Positions 1 to 10,956 are shown, counted from the first letter of the stretch. The stretch is DNA of 64,000 bases from Nitratidesulfovibrio sp. SRB-5 (GCF_019931275.1 NZ_JAIOTY010000002.1:434001-498000), one strand, 5' to 3'. The notes: generated by a model from the letters alone, not told the origin. Made by a program: numbers and translations.

Positions 1-381
1 CTCGAAGTTGAACGGCCCGCCCGAGATGGCGCAGTTGCCCAGCGCCATGACGTAGCGCGGCGCGGGCATCTGTTCGTACAGGCGCACCAGCGCCGGGGCC
101 ATCTTGCGGGTGACGGTGCCCGCCACGATCATCAGGTCGGACTGGCGCGGCGAGGGGCGAAACACTTCCGCCCCGAAGCGCGAGATGTCGAACCGGGCCA
201 TGCCCACCGCCATCATTTCGATGGCGCAGCAGGCCAGGCCGAAGGTCATGGGCCACAGCGACATGGCCCGGCACACGTCCAGGATCTTCTGCACCGGCGC
301 CACGTTGACGATGGGTGCATCAACCCCGCCCGTGGCCGGAGCGATGACCGGGGGCCTTACAGGGCAATCTTGCGCGGCCAT
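1..381 (-). CDS. nuoB: NADH-quinone oxidoreductase subunit B (partial, 3' end outside window)
   Basis: Peripheral-arm subunit of respiratory complex I; it carries the N2 4Fe-4S cluster that passes electrons to quinone. The 127 visible codons begin at an ATG read from position 381 and run off the left edge. Visible family marks are the adjacent cysteine pair in [10 protein letters not shown], the [11 protein letters not shown] segment, [15 protein letters not shown], and GNCAISGG, which holds a third cluster cysteine. The start overlaps the end of nuoA by 25 bases, so the genes are translationally coupled. The first 30 residues are a variable Ala/Pro-rich leader, normal for NuoB. The C-terminal cluster cysteine lies outside the window. 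Confidence 0.95.
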   Translation of the reverse strand, partial: MAAQDCPVRPPVIAPATGGVDAPIVNVAPVQKILDVCRAMSLWPMTFGLACCAIEMMAVGMARFDISRFGAEVFRPSPRQSDLMIVAGTVTRKMAPALVRLYEQMPAPRYVMALGNCAISGGPFNFE

Positions 382-737
382 GTGAACACCCCCTTGGCGC
401 GGAAATAGACCAGGGCAAGCACGAGGAAGAACAGGAAGACGCAGATTTCGATGAAGGCGGTCCAGCCCACGGTGGTGTGGTAGTGGGCGGCGGCGGGGAA
501 CAGGTACAGCACGTCCACGTCGAAGGCGATGAACAGCAGGGCGTAGACGTAGTAGTTGATGCCGAAGCGGGTCCAGGCGTTGCCGTGGGGGCGCATGCCA
601 CATTCGTAGGACATGCCCAGGTCGCCGCCGCGCGCCCGTGGAGCCACGAGCATGGCGAGGATGAGCGGGCCGCCCGCGAACGCGAGCCCCGCAATGAGGA
701 AGAGAATGATAGCAAGATGCAGGATGTCGAAAACCAT
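357..737 (-). CDS. nuoA: NADH-quinone oxidoreductase subunit A
   Basis: Small membrane subunit of complex I, 126 residues, with three hydrophobic segments (about residues 8-32, 62-82 and 88-110). The conserved loop between the first two carries YECGMRP, the hallmark cysteine of NuoA, followed by the [18 protein letters not shown] segment typical of the family. The ATG at 737 is preceded by GGAGGTGA at ideal spacing, so the start is secure. First gene of an apparent nuoAB... operon reading out of the window to the left. Confidence 0.96.
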   Translation of the reverse strand: MVFDILHLAIILFLIAGLAFAGGPLILAMLVAPRARGGDLGMSYECGMRPHGNAWTRFGINYYVYALLFIAFDVDVLYLFPAAAHYHTTVGWTAFIEICVFLFFLVLALVYFRAKGVFTWPRKIAL

Positions 738-1765
738 CGGTCACCTCCGGAAACCAGTGAAACCGCAGCGCGGCTGCGGCATTGGATTGCCCGTTGCGTG
801 CGCATGCCATGTCAGGAGCGCCTGACATGCGGTGCGCGCCGGCGGCGACCGTGTCCGCCGGGTTGGCGTTTGCCCGTCGATGGTGGGCGAAACGCGGAGG
901 AAGTGGTGTTGTGGTGAGCTACCTCACGGTGTTACGTTTGTCAAATTAGTGTTACCGACTGAATCCTGATGCCATGGCCGGTAGTTGCACCGTGTCGTGT
1001 TCGCAGCCCCTGCGGAAGGAACCCCGGCGTCGGCGGTCTGCGGCGGTGCGGAGCCTTCCGCTGCCTGCATGCCCGATTCCGCCGCCAGTGAACGTGACCG
1101 GCATCACGGACCATGTCCCGTGCCCGCAGCCCCTCGCGAGAGTCTGACGGGAGCCTGACGGGAGCCGACGCGAAAAGGCCCGCCCGGCGAGGGGCGTGGG
1201 CAGGTTCGCGTACCGAACAGACTAATGGTCTATCATCCGTATATCACCCAATGTCAGTAACTGCTACCATGTTTGGAAATTCACGTGGAAATATTTGCGC
1301 TTCGCCGGGGGGCGGTGCGGCGCGGCGGGCAAAACCGGGGCAAGTGGCGAAAAACGGGGGCATGCAGGGGATGGGGATGAAACTGTCTGGGCAGCCAACC
1401 GCATTGGTTGAACGGCGAAAGAACTTTTTTCGGAACATTCCGCCAATACTGACTTTTTGAATCCGGATGCGTGAGGGGGGCGTTCGCTGGCCAGGGCGGA
1501 TGCCCGGCTGGCGGGAAAGGGCAGGGCGCAGGAAGGAGGGGGCGGAAGAGGCGGCGGGGCGTCAGGCGACCTCGGGACATGCCGGGTGCTGTTCGGAGAA
1601 GCCGAGGGATATCACGAGGTACCGGGGGGCCGGGGCGAAGGGCGCAACGGACGGGCCTGCCGCCGGTCACGGCAGGCGGGCGCAATGGCGGGGCACGGTC
1701 TGGCAGGGCCGCGCGGCGGGAAAGGGCGCGGCCACGAAGGGGAGTGCAGGGGGCGCGACGGCAGG
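738..1765. other. 1-kb stretch without a credible gene
   Basis: Several open frames exist on both strands, but all have arginine/proline-rich shadow composition and no convincing ribosome site. The nuo-proximal part holds a possible promoter/operator (see 914-955). The part around 1200-1300 and 1400-1460 is locally AT-richer. I see no RNA gene. Confidence 0.6.
914..955 (-). promoter_or_regulatory. Possible nuo promoter with flanking direct repeats
   Basis: On the minus strand a perfect TTGACA (944-939) lies 17 bases before a weak TAGCTC (921-916), about 180 bases upstream of nuoA. The motif GTGTTAC (plus-strand reading) occurs at 929-935 and 949-955, flanking the -35 box at a 20-base interval. 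The -10 region sits in an inverted repeat GTGAG-CTAC-CTCAC (914-927). The -10 match is poor, so this is tentative. Confidence 0.35.
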
Positions 1766-2656
1766 CTATTCGGCGGTCTGTTCGGCGTCGAGCATGGCGT
1801 CCATCCACAGTCCGGCCACGATGTCGCCGCCCTCGTCGGTGAAGTGGCATCCGTCGCGGCGGAAGGGCAGGCCCACCTCGTCGGTATCCGGCCCCAGGGT
1901 CACGTTGGGCACCTGGCGGGCCAGTTCCTGCTGGGCCTGGCGTACCGATTCGCTGCCGAAGCGGCGGCACAGCGAGGTCTGCGAAACCAGCACCGGGTTG
2001 TCGATGCCGAAGGTGCGCAGCGTGCCCACCAGATCGAGGAAATCGTACTTGTACAGCAGGCGCGGCAGGGAATTGAGCGCGTCCGATTCACCGTGGAACC
2101 AGAACACGTAGTCCGGCCTGATGGGCAACTGCTGGATGGCGCGCAACCGATCCTCCAGCTTGGGCCGCACCGGGCCGCCGGGCAGCCAGTAGGACAGCGG
2201 CGAGCCGCCCTCCGCGATGACCGAAAGCACCACGTACCGCCAGCGCCCGGTGGCCAGCGCCAGTCGGGCGAAGCGCGACCACACCGACCCCCGTTCGCCC
2301 GTGCCGCCCAGCATGGGGTCTTCGGCGGGGTACAGGGTGCCGTCGTACTCGATGAACACGTTTTCCAGGTCGTCGGAGGGCAGGGGGGTATCCACCTCGT
2401 TGGCGGCGTTGGACTGCCCCATGACCAGCACGTACAGGGTGTTGCCGTCGGCCAGTCGCTCCAGGGGCACGGCCTCGCGGGCGGAGACATCGGTGACCAG
2501 GTCGGAATCGTCGAACAGGCGGTAGTCGTACAGCCGGGCCTTGGTGTAGCGGGCCAGGCCCACCAGGCCATGGCGCAGGGGCGGGTGGGCCAGCAGCATC
2601 GCGGCCAGCAGGACTGGCAGGGCATGGAGGAGGTACAGGCGGGAGCGGCGCGACAT
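1766..2656 (-). CDS. Membrane-anchored or exported SGNH-type esterase
   Basis: Predicted hydrolase of the SGNH / sialate O-acetylesterase-like group, 296 residues. Block I is GQSNAAN near residue 85 (candidate nucleophile Ser); WFHGESDA near residue 180 resembles the WxxGESD block of carbohydrate acetylesterases; DGCHFTDEG near the C-terminus supplies a DxxH catalytic pair. The N-terminus (SRRSRLYLLHALPVLLAAML) is a signal anchor, so the enzyme probably works outside the cytoplasmic membrane. An upstream in-frame ATG at 2788 would run through a tandem repeat, so the ATG at 2656 is preferred. Substrate unknown; removal of acetyl groups from a surface polysaccharide is a reasonable guess. Confidence 0.8.
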   Translation of the reverse strand: MSRRSRLYLLHALPVLLAAMLLAHPPLRHGLVGLARYTKARLYDYRLFDDSDLVTDVSAREAVPLERLADGNTLYVLVMGQSNAANEVDTPLPSDDLENVFIEYDGTLYPAEDPMLGGTGERGSVWSRFARLALATGRWRYVVLSVIAEGGSPLSYWLPGGPVRPKLEDRLRAIQQLPIRPDYVFWFHGESDALNSLPRLLYKYDFLDLVGTLRTFGIDNPVLVSQTSLCRRFGSESVRQAQQELARQVPNVTLGPDTDEVGLPFRRDGCHFTDEGGDIVAGLWMDAMLDAEQTAE

Positions 2657-3103
2657 GGATGCTGTCTTGGCTGGTGTGCCGGAGTTGCGGGGGACGTTGC
2701 CGGGTTGCGGAAGCCTTGCCGGGTTGCGTGAAGCTTTGCCGGGTTGCGGAAGCTTTGCCGGTTTGCAGCGGTGGGTGCAGGGTTGCACAGGGGGTTTGCT
2801 GGACGCCTTCTAGAACCACCGGGGGCGGATGGCAAGGGGCAAATGGTAACGGTGTGTAACAGCCCCGGCGGGCCGTCCGGGGGGCGGAAACGACTGGTCC
2901 GGACAGGGGCGCACCCGGCGCAAGTGGTGCCGGAAGCCCCTGATTTGCCATGCCAGCGGCAGGGGTGTACCGTGCCGGACGATTTTCTCCAAAGACCGTG
3001 CCGACCCGAAGGGGCAAGGAACCCGCGCGGCCCGGAGCCCACCCCCGCAACATGTCCGTCAACAGGGGGACGGCTTGCCCGCGAAGCTGTTCACGGTGCC
3101 TTC
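2657..3103. other. Intergenic region with short tandem repeat, no gene seen
   Basis: Divergent spacer between the SGNH esterase (minus) and the CxxCxxCC protein (plus). It holds the 19-20-base tandem repeat at 2697-2771. Open frames crossing it have repeat-derived or arginine-rich sequence and are not credible. No clear promoter was identified. Confidence 0.55.
2697..2771. repeat. Tandem repeat, about 3.5 copies of a 19-20-base unit
   Basis: The unit TTGCCGGGTTGCGGAAGCC recurs at 2697-2715, 2716-2735 (one base longer) and 2736-2754, with a degenerate partial copy from 2755. It lies 40 bases upstream of the SGNH esterase start. There are no spacers, so it is not CRISPR. A length-variable repeat this close to a start could affect transcription of the esterase gene. 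Confidence 0.85.
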
Positions 3104-3520
3104 ATGTCTCATGTGCCTTGTGTCGGCTGCGGCTGGTGCTGCCTGTCCGACCAGTGCCTGGTCTCACACCATCTGCACGGCTATCTGCCGCGTTGCCCGG
3201 AACTGCTCTGGGATGCAGCGCTGGGCCGGTACCTGTGCCTGCTGATGGCGCCGCGGGCGCAGCATTGCACGGCACCCGGCCAGTCGCCGGACACGTCTGG
3301 ACCGGACATGCCCGGACCGAACACGTCTGATCCGTACACGTCTGGACCGGACACGTCCCATCCCGACGTGCCTGAGGCAGCCCAGTCTGGCTCAACCCCG
3401 TCTGGCCCAGCCCCGTTTGGCCCAGCCGCGCCCGGTCCGGATCTGACCGAACTGCGCCAGGGCCTTGGCTGCTGCGCGCCGCTGTGCTCGTGGCGGCGCG
3501 CCGTGCGCGATCGGGGATAG
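3104..3520 (+). CDS. CxxCxxCC metal-binding protein with low-complexity centre
   Basis: 138 residues starting with MSHVPCVGCGWCC, a CxxCxxCC motif followed by another Cys (SDQC). This is the signature of the putative zinc/iron-chelating YkgJ-like family. The C-terminus has a second cysteine cluster (LGCCAPLCSW). Between them lie about 50 residues of degenerate P-D/N-T-S-G units (SGPDMPGPNTSDPYTSGPDT), encoded by a DNA repeat. The ATG at 3104 is chosen because the cysteine motif begins immediately after it; the longer open frame upstream runs through the esterase promoter region. Exact function unknown. Confidence 0.72.
   Translation: MSHVPCVGCGWCCLSDQCLVSHHLHGYLPRCPELLWDAALGRYLCLLMAPRAQHCTAPGQSPDTSGPDMPGPNTSDPYTSGPDTSHPDVPEAAQSGSTPSGPAPFGPAAPGPDLTELRQGLGCCAPLCSWRRAVRDRG
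3287..3440 (+). repeat. In-frame degenerate 12-15-base repeat inside the CxxCxxCC gene
   Basis: Repeated variants of GGACCGGACA and CCAGCCCCGTCTGGC encode the P-D-T-S-G and SGPAPFGPA stretches. The repeat preserves the reading frame. Copy number is likely to vary between strains. Confidence 0.7.
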
Positions 3521-3632
3521 CTGCCGGGTGCAACCGCAGGCCGTCATGCGGGGCAGCCGGGCAATCAGCTTGGGCAAGAGGGCATTGCTCCTGCCGTTCT
3601 GCCAGTCAGCCTGCCCGCCGCCTGCCAGCCCG

Positions 3633-3664
3633 GCGCCCAGCCAGTCAGGCGCCCAGCCAGTCAG
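3633..3664. repeat. Direct repeat of 16 bases, two copies
   Basis: GGCGCCCAGCCAGTCA occurs twice back to back just beyond the 3' end of the minus-strand gene at 3671. No function is apparent; it sits in the convergent spacer between two genes. Confidence 0.7.
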
Positions 3665-3670
3665 GCGCCC

Positions 3671-4045
3671 CTACGCTTCCCAGACGTCCAGTCTGTCCTC
3701 GGGTATGGCGTGCTCGGACAGGAAGGCCCAGGCCACGTCCTCTTCGCCTTCGGGCACGATGAGCACCAGGTGCCCCTTGATGGCTTCCGCGTGGCGGGCG
3801 AAGGTCAGCAGCCGTTCCGCCAGTTCCTGCGTGGCGAATGCCTCGCGCGGGCATATCTCGAAAATGCAGGCCACGCCCTTGGCGTTGGTGGCGGTCAGGT
3901 CGGGCATGTGCCCTTCCACCGGGGCGGGTTCCGGCATGTCCTCGTAGCCGCTTACCAGCAGGCCGGTGAAGCCGCTTTCCTCCAGCGCCTCGTAGGCTGC
4001 CTCGAACAGGTAGTCGTAGCCGTCGTCTTCTTCGTGGTTGGCCAT
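3671..4045 (-). CDS. Conserved small acidic protein, function unknown
   Basis: 124 residues from an ATG at 4045 preceded by AGAGGT on the minus strand; an upstream in-frame ATG adds only 14 unlikely residues. Strongly acidic (starts MANHEEDDGYDYLFEAAYEA). The central segment MPDLTATNAKGVACIFEICP has the spacing of a PD-(D/E)xK-like core, but the expected lysine is absent, so nuclease function should not be assumed. Cytoplasmic; monocistronic. I do not recognise the family. Confidence 0.7.
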   Translation of the reverse strand: MANHEEDDGYDYLFEAAYEALEESGFTGLLVSGYEDMPEPAPVEGHMPDLTATNAKGVACIFEICPREAFATQELAERLLTFARHAEAIKGHLVLIVPEGEEDVAWAFLSEHAIPEDRLDVWEA

Positions 4046-4228
4046 GGAAACCTCTTTTGCGCCTGGCGGCGGAAATGTGCGCGGCATCCGGCCCCTGGCA
4101 CGGGGCCTGCCGCATGGTGCCTCATGCCCTAGACGGGGGCGGGCCCGGCGTCAAGCGCAAGGCGCGCGGGCCATCGGCCCGTTGCTTCGTGCGCGTCCCG
4201 GTTTGCCCCGGTGCGGCGGGTACGCAAA

Positions 4229-4250
4229 GGGCCGCCCCGAAGGGCGGCCC
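4229..4250 (-). terminator. Rho-independent terminator of glnN
   Basis: Perfect 9-bp stem (GGGCCGCCC / GGGCGGCCC) with a CGAA loop, followed on the minus strand by TTTGCG. It lies 38 bases past the glnN stop codon. Confidence 0.75.
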
Positions 4251-4287
4251 GTGTCATTGCATGTCTGCCGTCCGGCAGGGCATGGCC

Positions 4288-6468
<2,181 letters not shown>

Positions 6469-6963
6469 GGACGTTCTCCTGAAGGGGGGTTGCGGTAATC
6501 GCGATGCTTACAAATTTGTTTCATGTGTCCGACGCGACCTGCTCGCGCCAGTGTCCCTGTTCACGTGGTCGCCCTGCCGGGTTGCGGCGGCGTGCCGGTG
6601 CCGCCGCGTGCCACGTGGCGGATGTCGGCGCGGTGCGACGCTAAAAACAAAAGCAAGAAGCGGTCCACTAAAAAAAAGGCCGGTGTTCCGTGCGGTTGGC
6701 AATTCGGCCTGTGCACGGGGCCGGTGAAAAACCATCAAATTTTACAAATTCGTTCAAAACATAGGGTGCTGTGCCCCCATGATTTTTGCAAACTTGTAAC
6801 AGCAGCAGCTTTTGGAGGCAAGCGGGAAAGGTGGGAGGCGAGGCGGCAGGGCAGTGAAAACGTGCGGGCGCGTTGCGCGGGGCAATCCCTTTCCTTTGGT
6901 CCAGCCGTAGGCTGGCCCGCGTCCCGCCCGTTCATATATGTGGATGCGGTGGGCAACGCAAAA
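6469..6963. other. glnN upstream region with repeated AT-rich sites
   Basis: No credible gene. The 13-mer TTACAAATTTGTT (6508-6520) recurs with one change at 6742-6754, and a weaker inverted copy lies at 6790-6800. The first copy contains the perfect palindrome ACAAATTTGT (6510-6519). These lie in locally AT-rich DNA and are candidate regulator sites for glnN; I could not place a convincing -10/-35 pair or a sigma-54 element. Confidence 0.45.
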
Positions 6964-6986
6964 GGGCCGGGATCGTCTCCCGGCCC
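6964..6986 (-). terminator. Terminator of the two-ATPase ABC operon
   Basis: Perfect 9-bp stem GGGCCGGGA / TCCCGGCCC with a 5-base loop, followed on the minus strand by TTTTGCG. It lies 36 bases beyond the last ABC ATPase gene. Confidence 0.75.
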
Positions 6987-7022
6987 CCTCATCTGTATGA
7001 TGCACGGCGGATGCGGCTGCCG

Positions 7023-8087
7023 TCACGCGGCGGGGTCGTACCAATGGGGCCGCAGGAACACGAGGCCGCAGGCGTCGCCCTCGGCTGGGCCGGGGGCCCG
7101 GCGTCCCTTCTGCACGCGCACTTCCTGGCCGCCCACGTCGATGCGGTAGTCCACGATCTCGCCAAGGTAGGCCCGACGGCGCACCACGCCGCGCAGTCCG
7201 CCCTCGGCCGTGAAGTCGATCTCCGAGGGGCGGCTGGCCAGGGCCGCGCGCCCGGCGGACACCAGGCGGGCCGAGGGAGGCGTTGCCGGGGTGACCCGGG
7301 CGTCCCCCCCGTTCACGCGCACCAGCCCTTCCGGGGTCAGGTTGACGTCCAGGAAGTTGGACAGTCCGATGAACCCGAAGACGAAGCTGTTGGCCGGGTT
7401 GGTGTACACGTCGAGCGGGGTGCCCACCTGCTGGACCACGCCGTTCTTCATGACCATGATCCTGTCGGACAGGGCCATGGCCTCGGACTGATCGTGGGTC
7501 ACGTACAGGATGGAGAAGCCGAAGGTGCGTTGCAGGTCCTTGATCTCGAAGCGCATTTCCTCACGCAGATGCGGGTCGAGGCTGGACAGGGGCTCATCCA
7601 GCAGCATCACGTCGGGGTTGATGGCCAGGGCACGTGCCAGGGCCACGCGCTGCTTGCCCCCGCCGGAAAGGTCGTCGGGGCTTTTCTGCGCCACGTCGGC
7701 CAGGCTGGTGTGGTGCAGGGCCTCGCGCGTGCGGCGGTCTATCTCGGCAGCGCTCAGCCGGCGGATGCGCAACGGAAAGGCCACGTTCTCGTACACCGAC
7801 AGGTGCGGCCAGACGGCAAAGGCCTGGAAGACCATGCCGAAGTCGCGCTTTTCCGGGGGCAGGTAGTAGTTGTTGCGGCGGGCGGACAGCAGGCGGTCGC
7901 CCACGTGGATTTCCCCATCGTCCAGGTCCTCGAAGCCGGCCACCATCCGCAGGGTGGTGGTCTTGCCGCAGCCCGAGGGACCGAGCATGGAGAAGCATTC
8001 CCCCCGGCCGATTTCCAGGTTCAGCGAATCCACGGCGGTGACGCCGCCGAAGCGTTTGGTCACGTTGACGAGACGTACGTACGACAT
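7023..8087 (-). CDS. ABC transporter ATP-binding protein (second ATPase of the operon)
   Basis: ATPase subunit, 354 residues, of a Fe3+/spermidine/2-aminoethylphosphonate-class importer. Walker A is GPSGCGKTTTLRM (residues about 37-49), Walker B is VMLLDEPLSSLDP, H-loop is YVTHDQSEA, and there is a C-terminal TOBE-like regulatory domain after residue 240. The ABC signature reads LSGGGKQR instead of LSGGQQQR: the glutamine after LSGG is glycine. The upstream gene in the same operon encodes a different ATPase with a canonical signature, suggesting an asymmetric ATPase pair. Last gene of the operon, 10 bases after the permease. Confidence 0.93.
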   Translation of the reverse strand: MSYVRLVNVTKRFGGVTAVDSLNLEIGRGECFSMLGPSGCGKTTTLRMVAGFEDLDDGEIHVGDRLLSARRNNYYLPPEKRDFGMVFQAFAVWPHLSVYENVAFPLRIRRLSAAEIDRRTREALHHTSLADVAQKSPDDLSGGGKQRVALARALAINPDVMLLDEPLSSLDPHLREEMRFEIKDLQRTFGFSILYVTHDQSEAMALSDRIMVMKNGVVQQVGTPLDVYTNPANSFVFGFIGLSNFLDVNLTPEGLVRVNGGDARVTPATPPSARLVSAGRAALASRPSEIDFTAEGGLRGVVRRRAYLGEIVDYRIDVGGQEVRVQKGRRAPGPAEGDACGLVFLRPHWYDPAA

Positions 8088-8097
8088 GTTCCCGCTC

Positions 8098-9789
8098 CTA
8101 TCGCCCGTTGCCGCCGGTGAAGCGCTTGATGAGGGTCTGCCCGGTGACGATGATGATCAGGGCGATGCCCGCCAGCGCGGCGGAATACACCGTCTCGCCG
8201 TCCTCGTTCAGGGTGTAGATGGCCACCCCGATGGTGCGGGTGGTGGGCCCGTACAGCAGCACCGAAACGGTCAGTTCACGCAGGGCGGGCAGGAAGATCA
8301 GGAAGAACGCGGCCAGCATGCCCGGCCGCACCAGCGGCAGCACGATGTCGCGCAGGGCCTGCCACATGGTGGCGCCGCAGGCGCGCGCCGCTTCCACCAG
8401 CGAATCGTGCACCTGTTCCAGGGCCGCGGAGTTGGCCTTCAGCGAAAAGGCCATGTACCGCGCGATGTAGGCCACCAGGATGATCCACACCGTATTGTAG
8501 ATGTTGATGCCGAACTTGCCGCTCCACGCCAGGATCACCCCCAGCGCGATGACCGAGCCGGGCACCGAGAAGGGCAGCATGCCCAGGAACTCCAGAAAGC
8601 CCTTGCCCCGCACCTTCATCTTGACGATGACGTACGAGATCATCACCCCCGCGAACATGGTGATCAGCGCGGCTGCAAGGCCCAGCGACACGCTGTTCCA
8701 GATGGCGTCGCGGGTGAGCTGCCAGTCGAACAGGATGAACTTGTAGTTGTCCAGGGTCAGGTTTTCCATGGTCAGCGGCAGACCGTAGGTCTTCAACCCG
8801 CCCACCAGGAAGATGGTGGCCGTGGGCAGCACGATGGTGAAGGCGATGTAAGCGATGCACAGCACCAGCAGGGGAATGCGGAACCCGCGCAGCTTCAGTT
8901 CCATGGGGCGGAAGCTCTTGCCCGCGATGATCTGGAAGCGGCCGCGCTCCAGCACCTTGTTCTGCAGCCAGATGATGGCCGCCGCCGTGACCACCAGCAC
9001 CGAAGCAAGCACGGTGCCGGTGCGGATGGACTGGAAGCTGCCCGCGCTCTGGTGGATTTTCTCGTAGATCAGCGTGGGAATGTTGAAGATGCCGATCTCT
9101 ATGCCCAGCACGGCCACGGTGCCGAAATGGGCCATGGAGTACAGCATGATCAGCAACGCCCCGGAAACGATGCTGGGCATCACCAGCGGGATGGTGATCT
9201 TGCGGGTGATGGTGAACAGGCTGGCGCCGGAGATGCGCGCCGCCTCCTCCAGCGTGGGGTCCATGCGTTCCAGCGCGCCGCACACCTGGATGAACACGAA
9301 CGGGAACAGGTACATGGTCTCCACGGCCATGATGCCGTGGTAGGTGTAGATGTCGAACACCGGGCCGGAAAAGCCGAAGGTGTCCATGAACAGCCGGTTG
9401 ATGTACCCCGCGCGGGGCGAGAGCAGCATCTTCCACGCCAGCGCCCCGATGAACGAGGGCAGCATGAACGGCACCAGGAACAACACCTTCATGGCGGCCT
9501 TGAAGGGCAGGTCGGTGCGGGTGACCAGCCAGGCGAAGAAGGTGCCGATGGTGGTGCTCATCACCGTGACGCCAGAGGCGATGAACAGCGAGTTCAGCAG
9601 CGCCTCGTAGGTGTCGGGCTGGCGCAGGATCTTCATCACGTCCGTGAAGTTGGGCGAACCATCCACCCAGAACGCGTTGAAGAAGATGAGCAGCACCGGC
9701 ACCGCCACCACGATGACCAGCACGGCGATGGAGATGGCCAGGATCACCTCGGCCACGCCGAAGGAACGGGATTTCGCGAGCGCGGCCAT
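8098..9789 (-). CDS. Double-length ABC transporter permease (FbpB/ThiP type)
   Basis: Inner-membrane permease, 563 residues, made of two fused binding-protein-dependent permease domains of about six transmembrane segments each. Each half has its own cytoplasmic EAA loop for ATPase contact: EEAARISGASLFTITRKITI in the first half and VEAARACGATMWQALRDIVL in the second. This fused form is typical of ferric-ion, thiamine and phosphonate transporters. The ATG at 9789 is one base after the stop of the upstream ATPase gene, so the two are coupled. Confidence 0.93.
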   Translation of the reverse strand: MAALAKSRSFGVAEVILAISIAVLVIVVAVPVLLIFFNAFWVDGSPNFTDVMKILRQPDTYEALLNSLFIASGVTVMSTTIGTFFAWLVTRTDLPFKAAMKVLFLVPFMLPSFIGALAWKMLLSPRAGYINRLFMDTFGFSGPVFDIYTYHGIMAVETMYLFPFVFIQVCGALERMDPTLEEAARISGASLFTITRKITIPLVMPSIVSGALLIMLYSMAHFGTVAVLGIEIGIFNIPTLIYEKIHQSAGSFQSIRTGTVLASVLVVTAAAIIWLQNKVLERGRFQIIAGKSFRPMELKLRGFRIPLLVLCIAYIAFTIVLPTATIFLVGGLKTYGLPLTMENLTLDNYKFILFDWQLTRDAIWNSVSLGLAAALITMFAGVMISYVIVKMKVRGKGFLEFLGMLPFSVPGSVIALGVILAWSGKFGINIYNTVWIILVAYIARYMAFSLKANSAALEQVHDSLVEAARACGATMWQALRDIVLPLVRPGMLAAFFLIFLPALRELTVSVLLYGPTTRTIGVAIYTLNEDGETVYSAALAGIALIIIVTGQTLIKRFTGGNGR

Positions 9790-9790
9790 G

Positions 9791-10891
9791 CTATTCGCCC
9801 CCCTGTGGCGCCTGCGCGGCCACCGTGGCCGCGTCGAACCAGTGCAGGTCGTGAAAGCCCACCACGCAGGGTTCGCCCTCGGCGAACATCAGCCCGCGCG
9901 CAAGGGCCTCGTGGGTGTCCAGCTGGGTGCGGAACGAGGCGCCGTCCACCTCTATGAGGTAGTCGGTCATGGCACCCAGAAAGCTGGCCCGGCGCACCGT
10001 GCCGCGCAGTCCGTCGCCCTGGCGGGCAAGGCGCACGTCCGACGGGCGGAAGCCCGCCATCCAGTGTTCGGCATCACCGTCGGGCGGCCCCCACGGAACG
10101 GGCTGTTCGCCCCCGGCCGCCAGCATGGCCATGCCACGCCGCCGGGCGGGCAGGAAGTTGGCAACCCCCATGAACCGGAACACGAATTCGTCGGCGGGCC
10201 GTTCGAATATTTCCCACGGGGTGCCCACCTGCCGGATGGCCCCGGCGTGGTCCATGATGGCCAACCGGTCGGAAATGGCCAGGGCGATTTCCTGGTCGTG
10301 GGTCACGTACAGGATGGTGATGCCCAGCGTGCGTTGCAGTTCCTTGATTTCAAAGCGCATTTCCTCGCGCAGATTGGCGTCGAGGTTGCACAGCGGCTCG
10401 TCCAGCAGCATCAGCGAGGGGCGGCCCACCAGGGCGCGGGCCAGGGCCACGCGCTGCTGTTGGCCGCCGGAAAGCTGCGAGGGCATGCGGTTTTCCAGGC
10501 CGGTCAGGTTGACCATCTCCACCGTTTCCAGCACCCGGCGGGTGCGTTCGGCGGCGGGCAGGCCAGCCAGCTTCAGCGGGTAGCCGATATTGTCGGCCAC
10601 GCTCATGTGCGGCCACACCGCATAGTCCTGGAACACCACGCCAAGGTCGCGCGCATCCGGCGGCACGCAGTCGCCGGTGACCGCGTCGGACACCGGTTCG
10701 CCGCCGATGGATATGGTGCCGGCGTCGGGCGTTTCAAAGCCGGCGATGAGGCGCAGCAGCACCGTCTTGCCGCAGCCCGAAGGGCCGAGCAGGGTGAAGC
10801 ATTCGCCGTGGTTCACGGTAAGCGAAAGGCCGTCCAGCACGGCATGCGCGCCGTAGGCCTTGCCGATGCCTGCAAGGGTTATGTCTGCCAT
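9791..10891 (-). CDS. ABC transporter ATP-binding protein (first ATPase of the operon)
   Basis: 366 residues from the ATG at 10891 (MADITLAGIGKAYGAHAVLD); a longer frame upstream has no coding character. Walker A GPSGCGKTVLLRLI, canonical signature LSGGQQQRVAL, Walker B LMLLDEPLCNLDA, H-loop YVTHDQEIA, and a C-terminal TOBE-like domain. It resembles the downstream ATPase at 7023-8087 but is clearly a distinct paralogue. It probably energises the fused permease encoded next to it. Confidence 0.93.
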   Translation of the reverse strand: MADITLAGIGKAYGAHAVLDGLSLTVNHGECFTLLGPSGCGKTVLLRLIAGFETPDAGTISIGGEPVSDAVTGDCVPPDARDLGVVFQDYAVWPHMSVADNIGYPLKLAGLPAAERTRRVLETVEMVNLTGLENRMPSQLSGGQQQRVALARALVGRPSLMLLDEPLCNLDANLREEMRFEIKELQRTLGITILYVTHDQEIALAISDRLAIMDHAGAIRQVGTPWEIFERPADEFVFRFMGVANFLPARRRGMAMLAAGGEQPVPWGPPDGDAEHWMAGFRPSDVRLARQGDGLRGTVRRASFLGAMTDYLIEVDGASFRTQLDTHEALARGLMFAEGEPCVVGFHDLHWFDAATVAAQAPQGGE

Positions 10892-10956
10892 GGATTGTCC
10901 TGTGCGCGCCCCGTTCGGCGGCGTGCGCGTCGGCCGCGAAGGGGCCGGATATGAAG

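Noticed and set aside
1281-1970. 229-codon minus-strand frame overlapping the esterase 3' end
   Set aside because: Arginine/proline-rich, overlaps a conserved gene and has no ribosome site.
2697-2771. Possible CRISPR array
   Set aside because: Repeats are contiguous and only 19-20 bases, with no spacers and no cas genes in the window.
7870-9957. Long plus-strand frame opposite the fused permease
   Set aside because: Antisense shadow of a recognised permease, rich in His/Gln/Arg, without a ribosome site.
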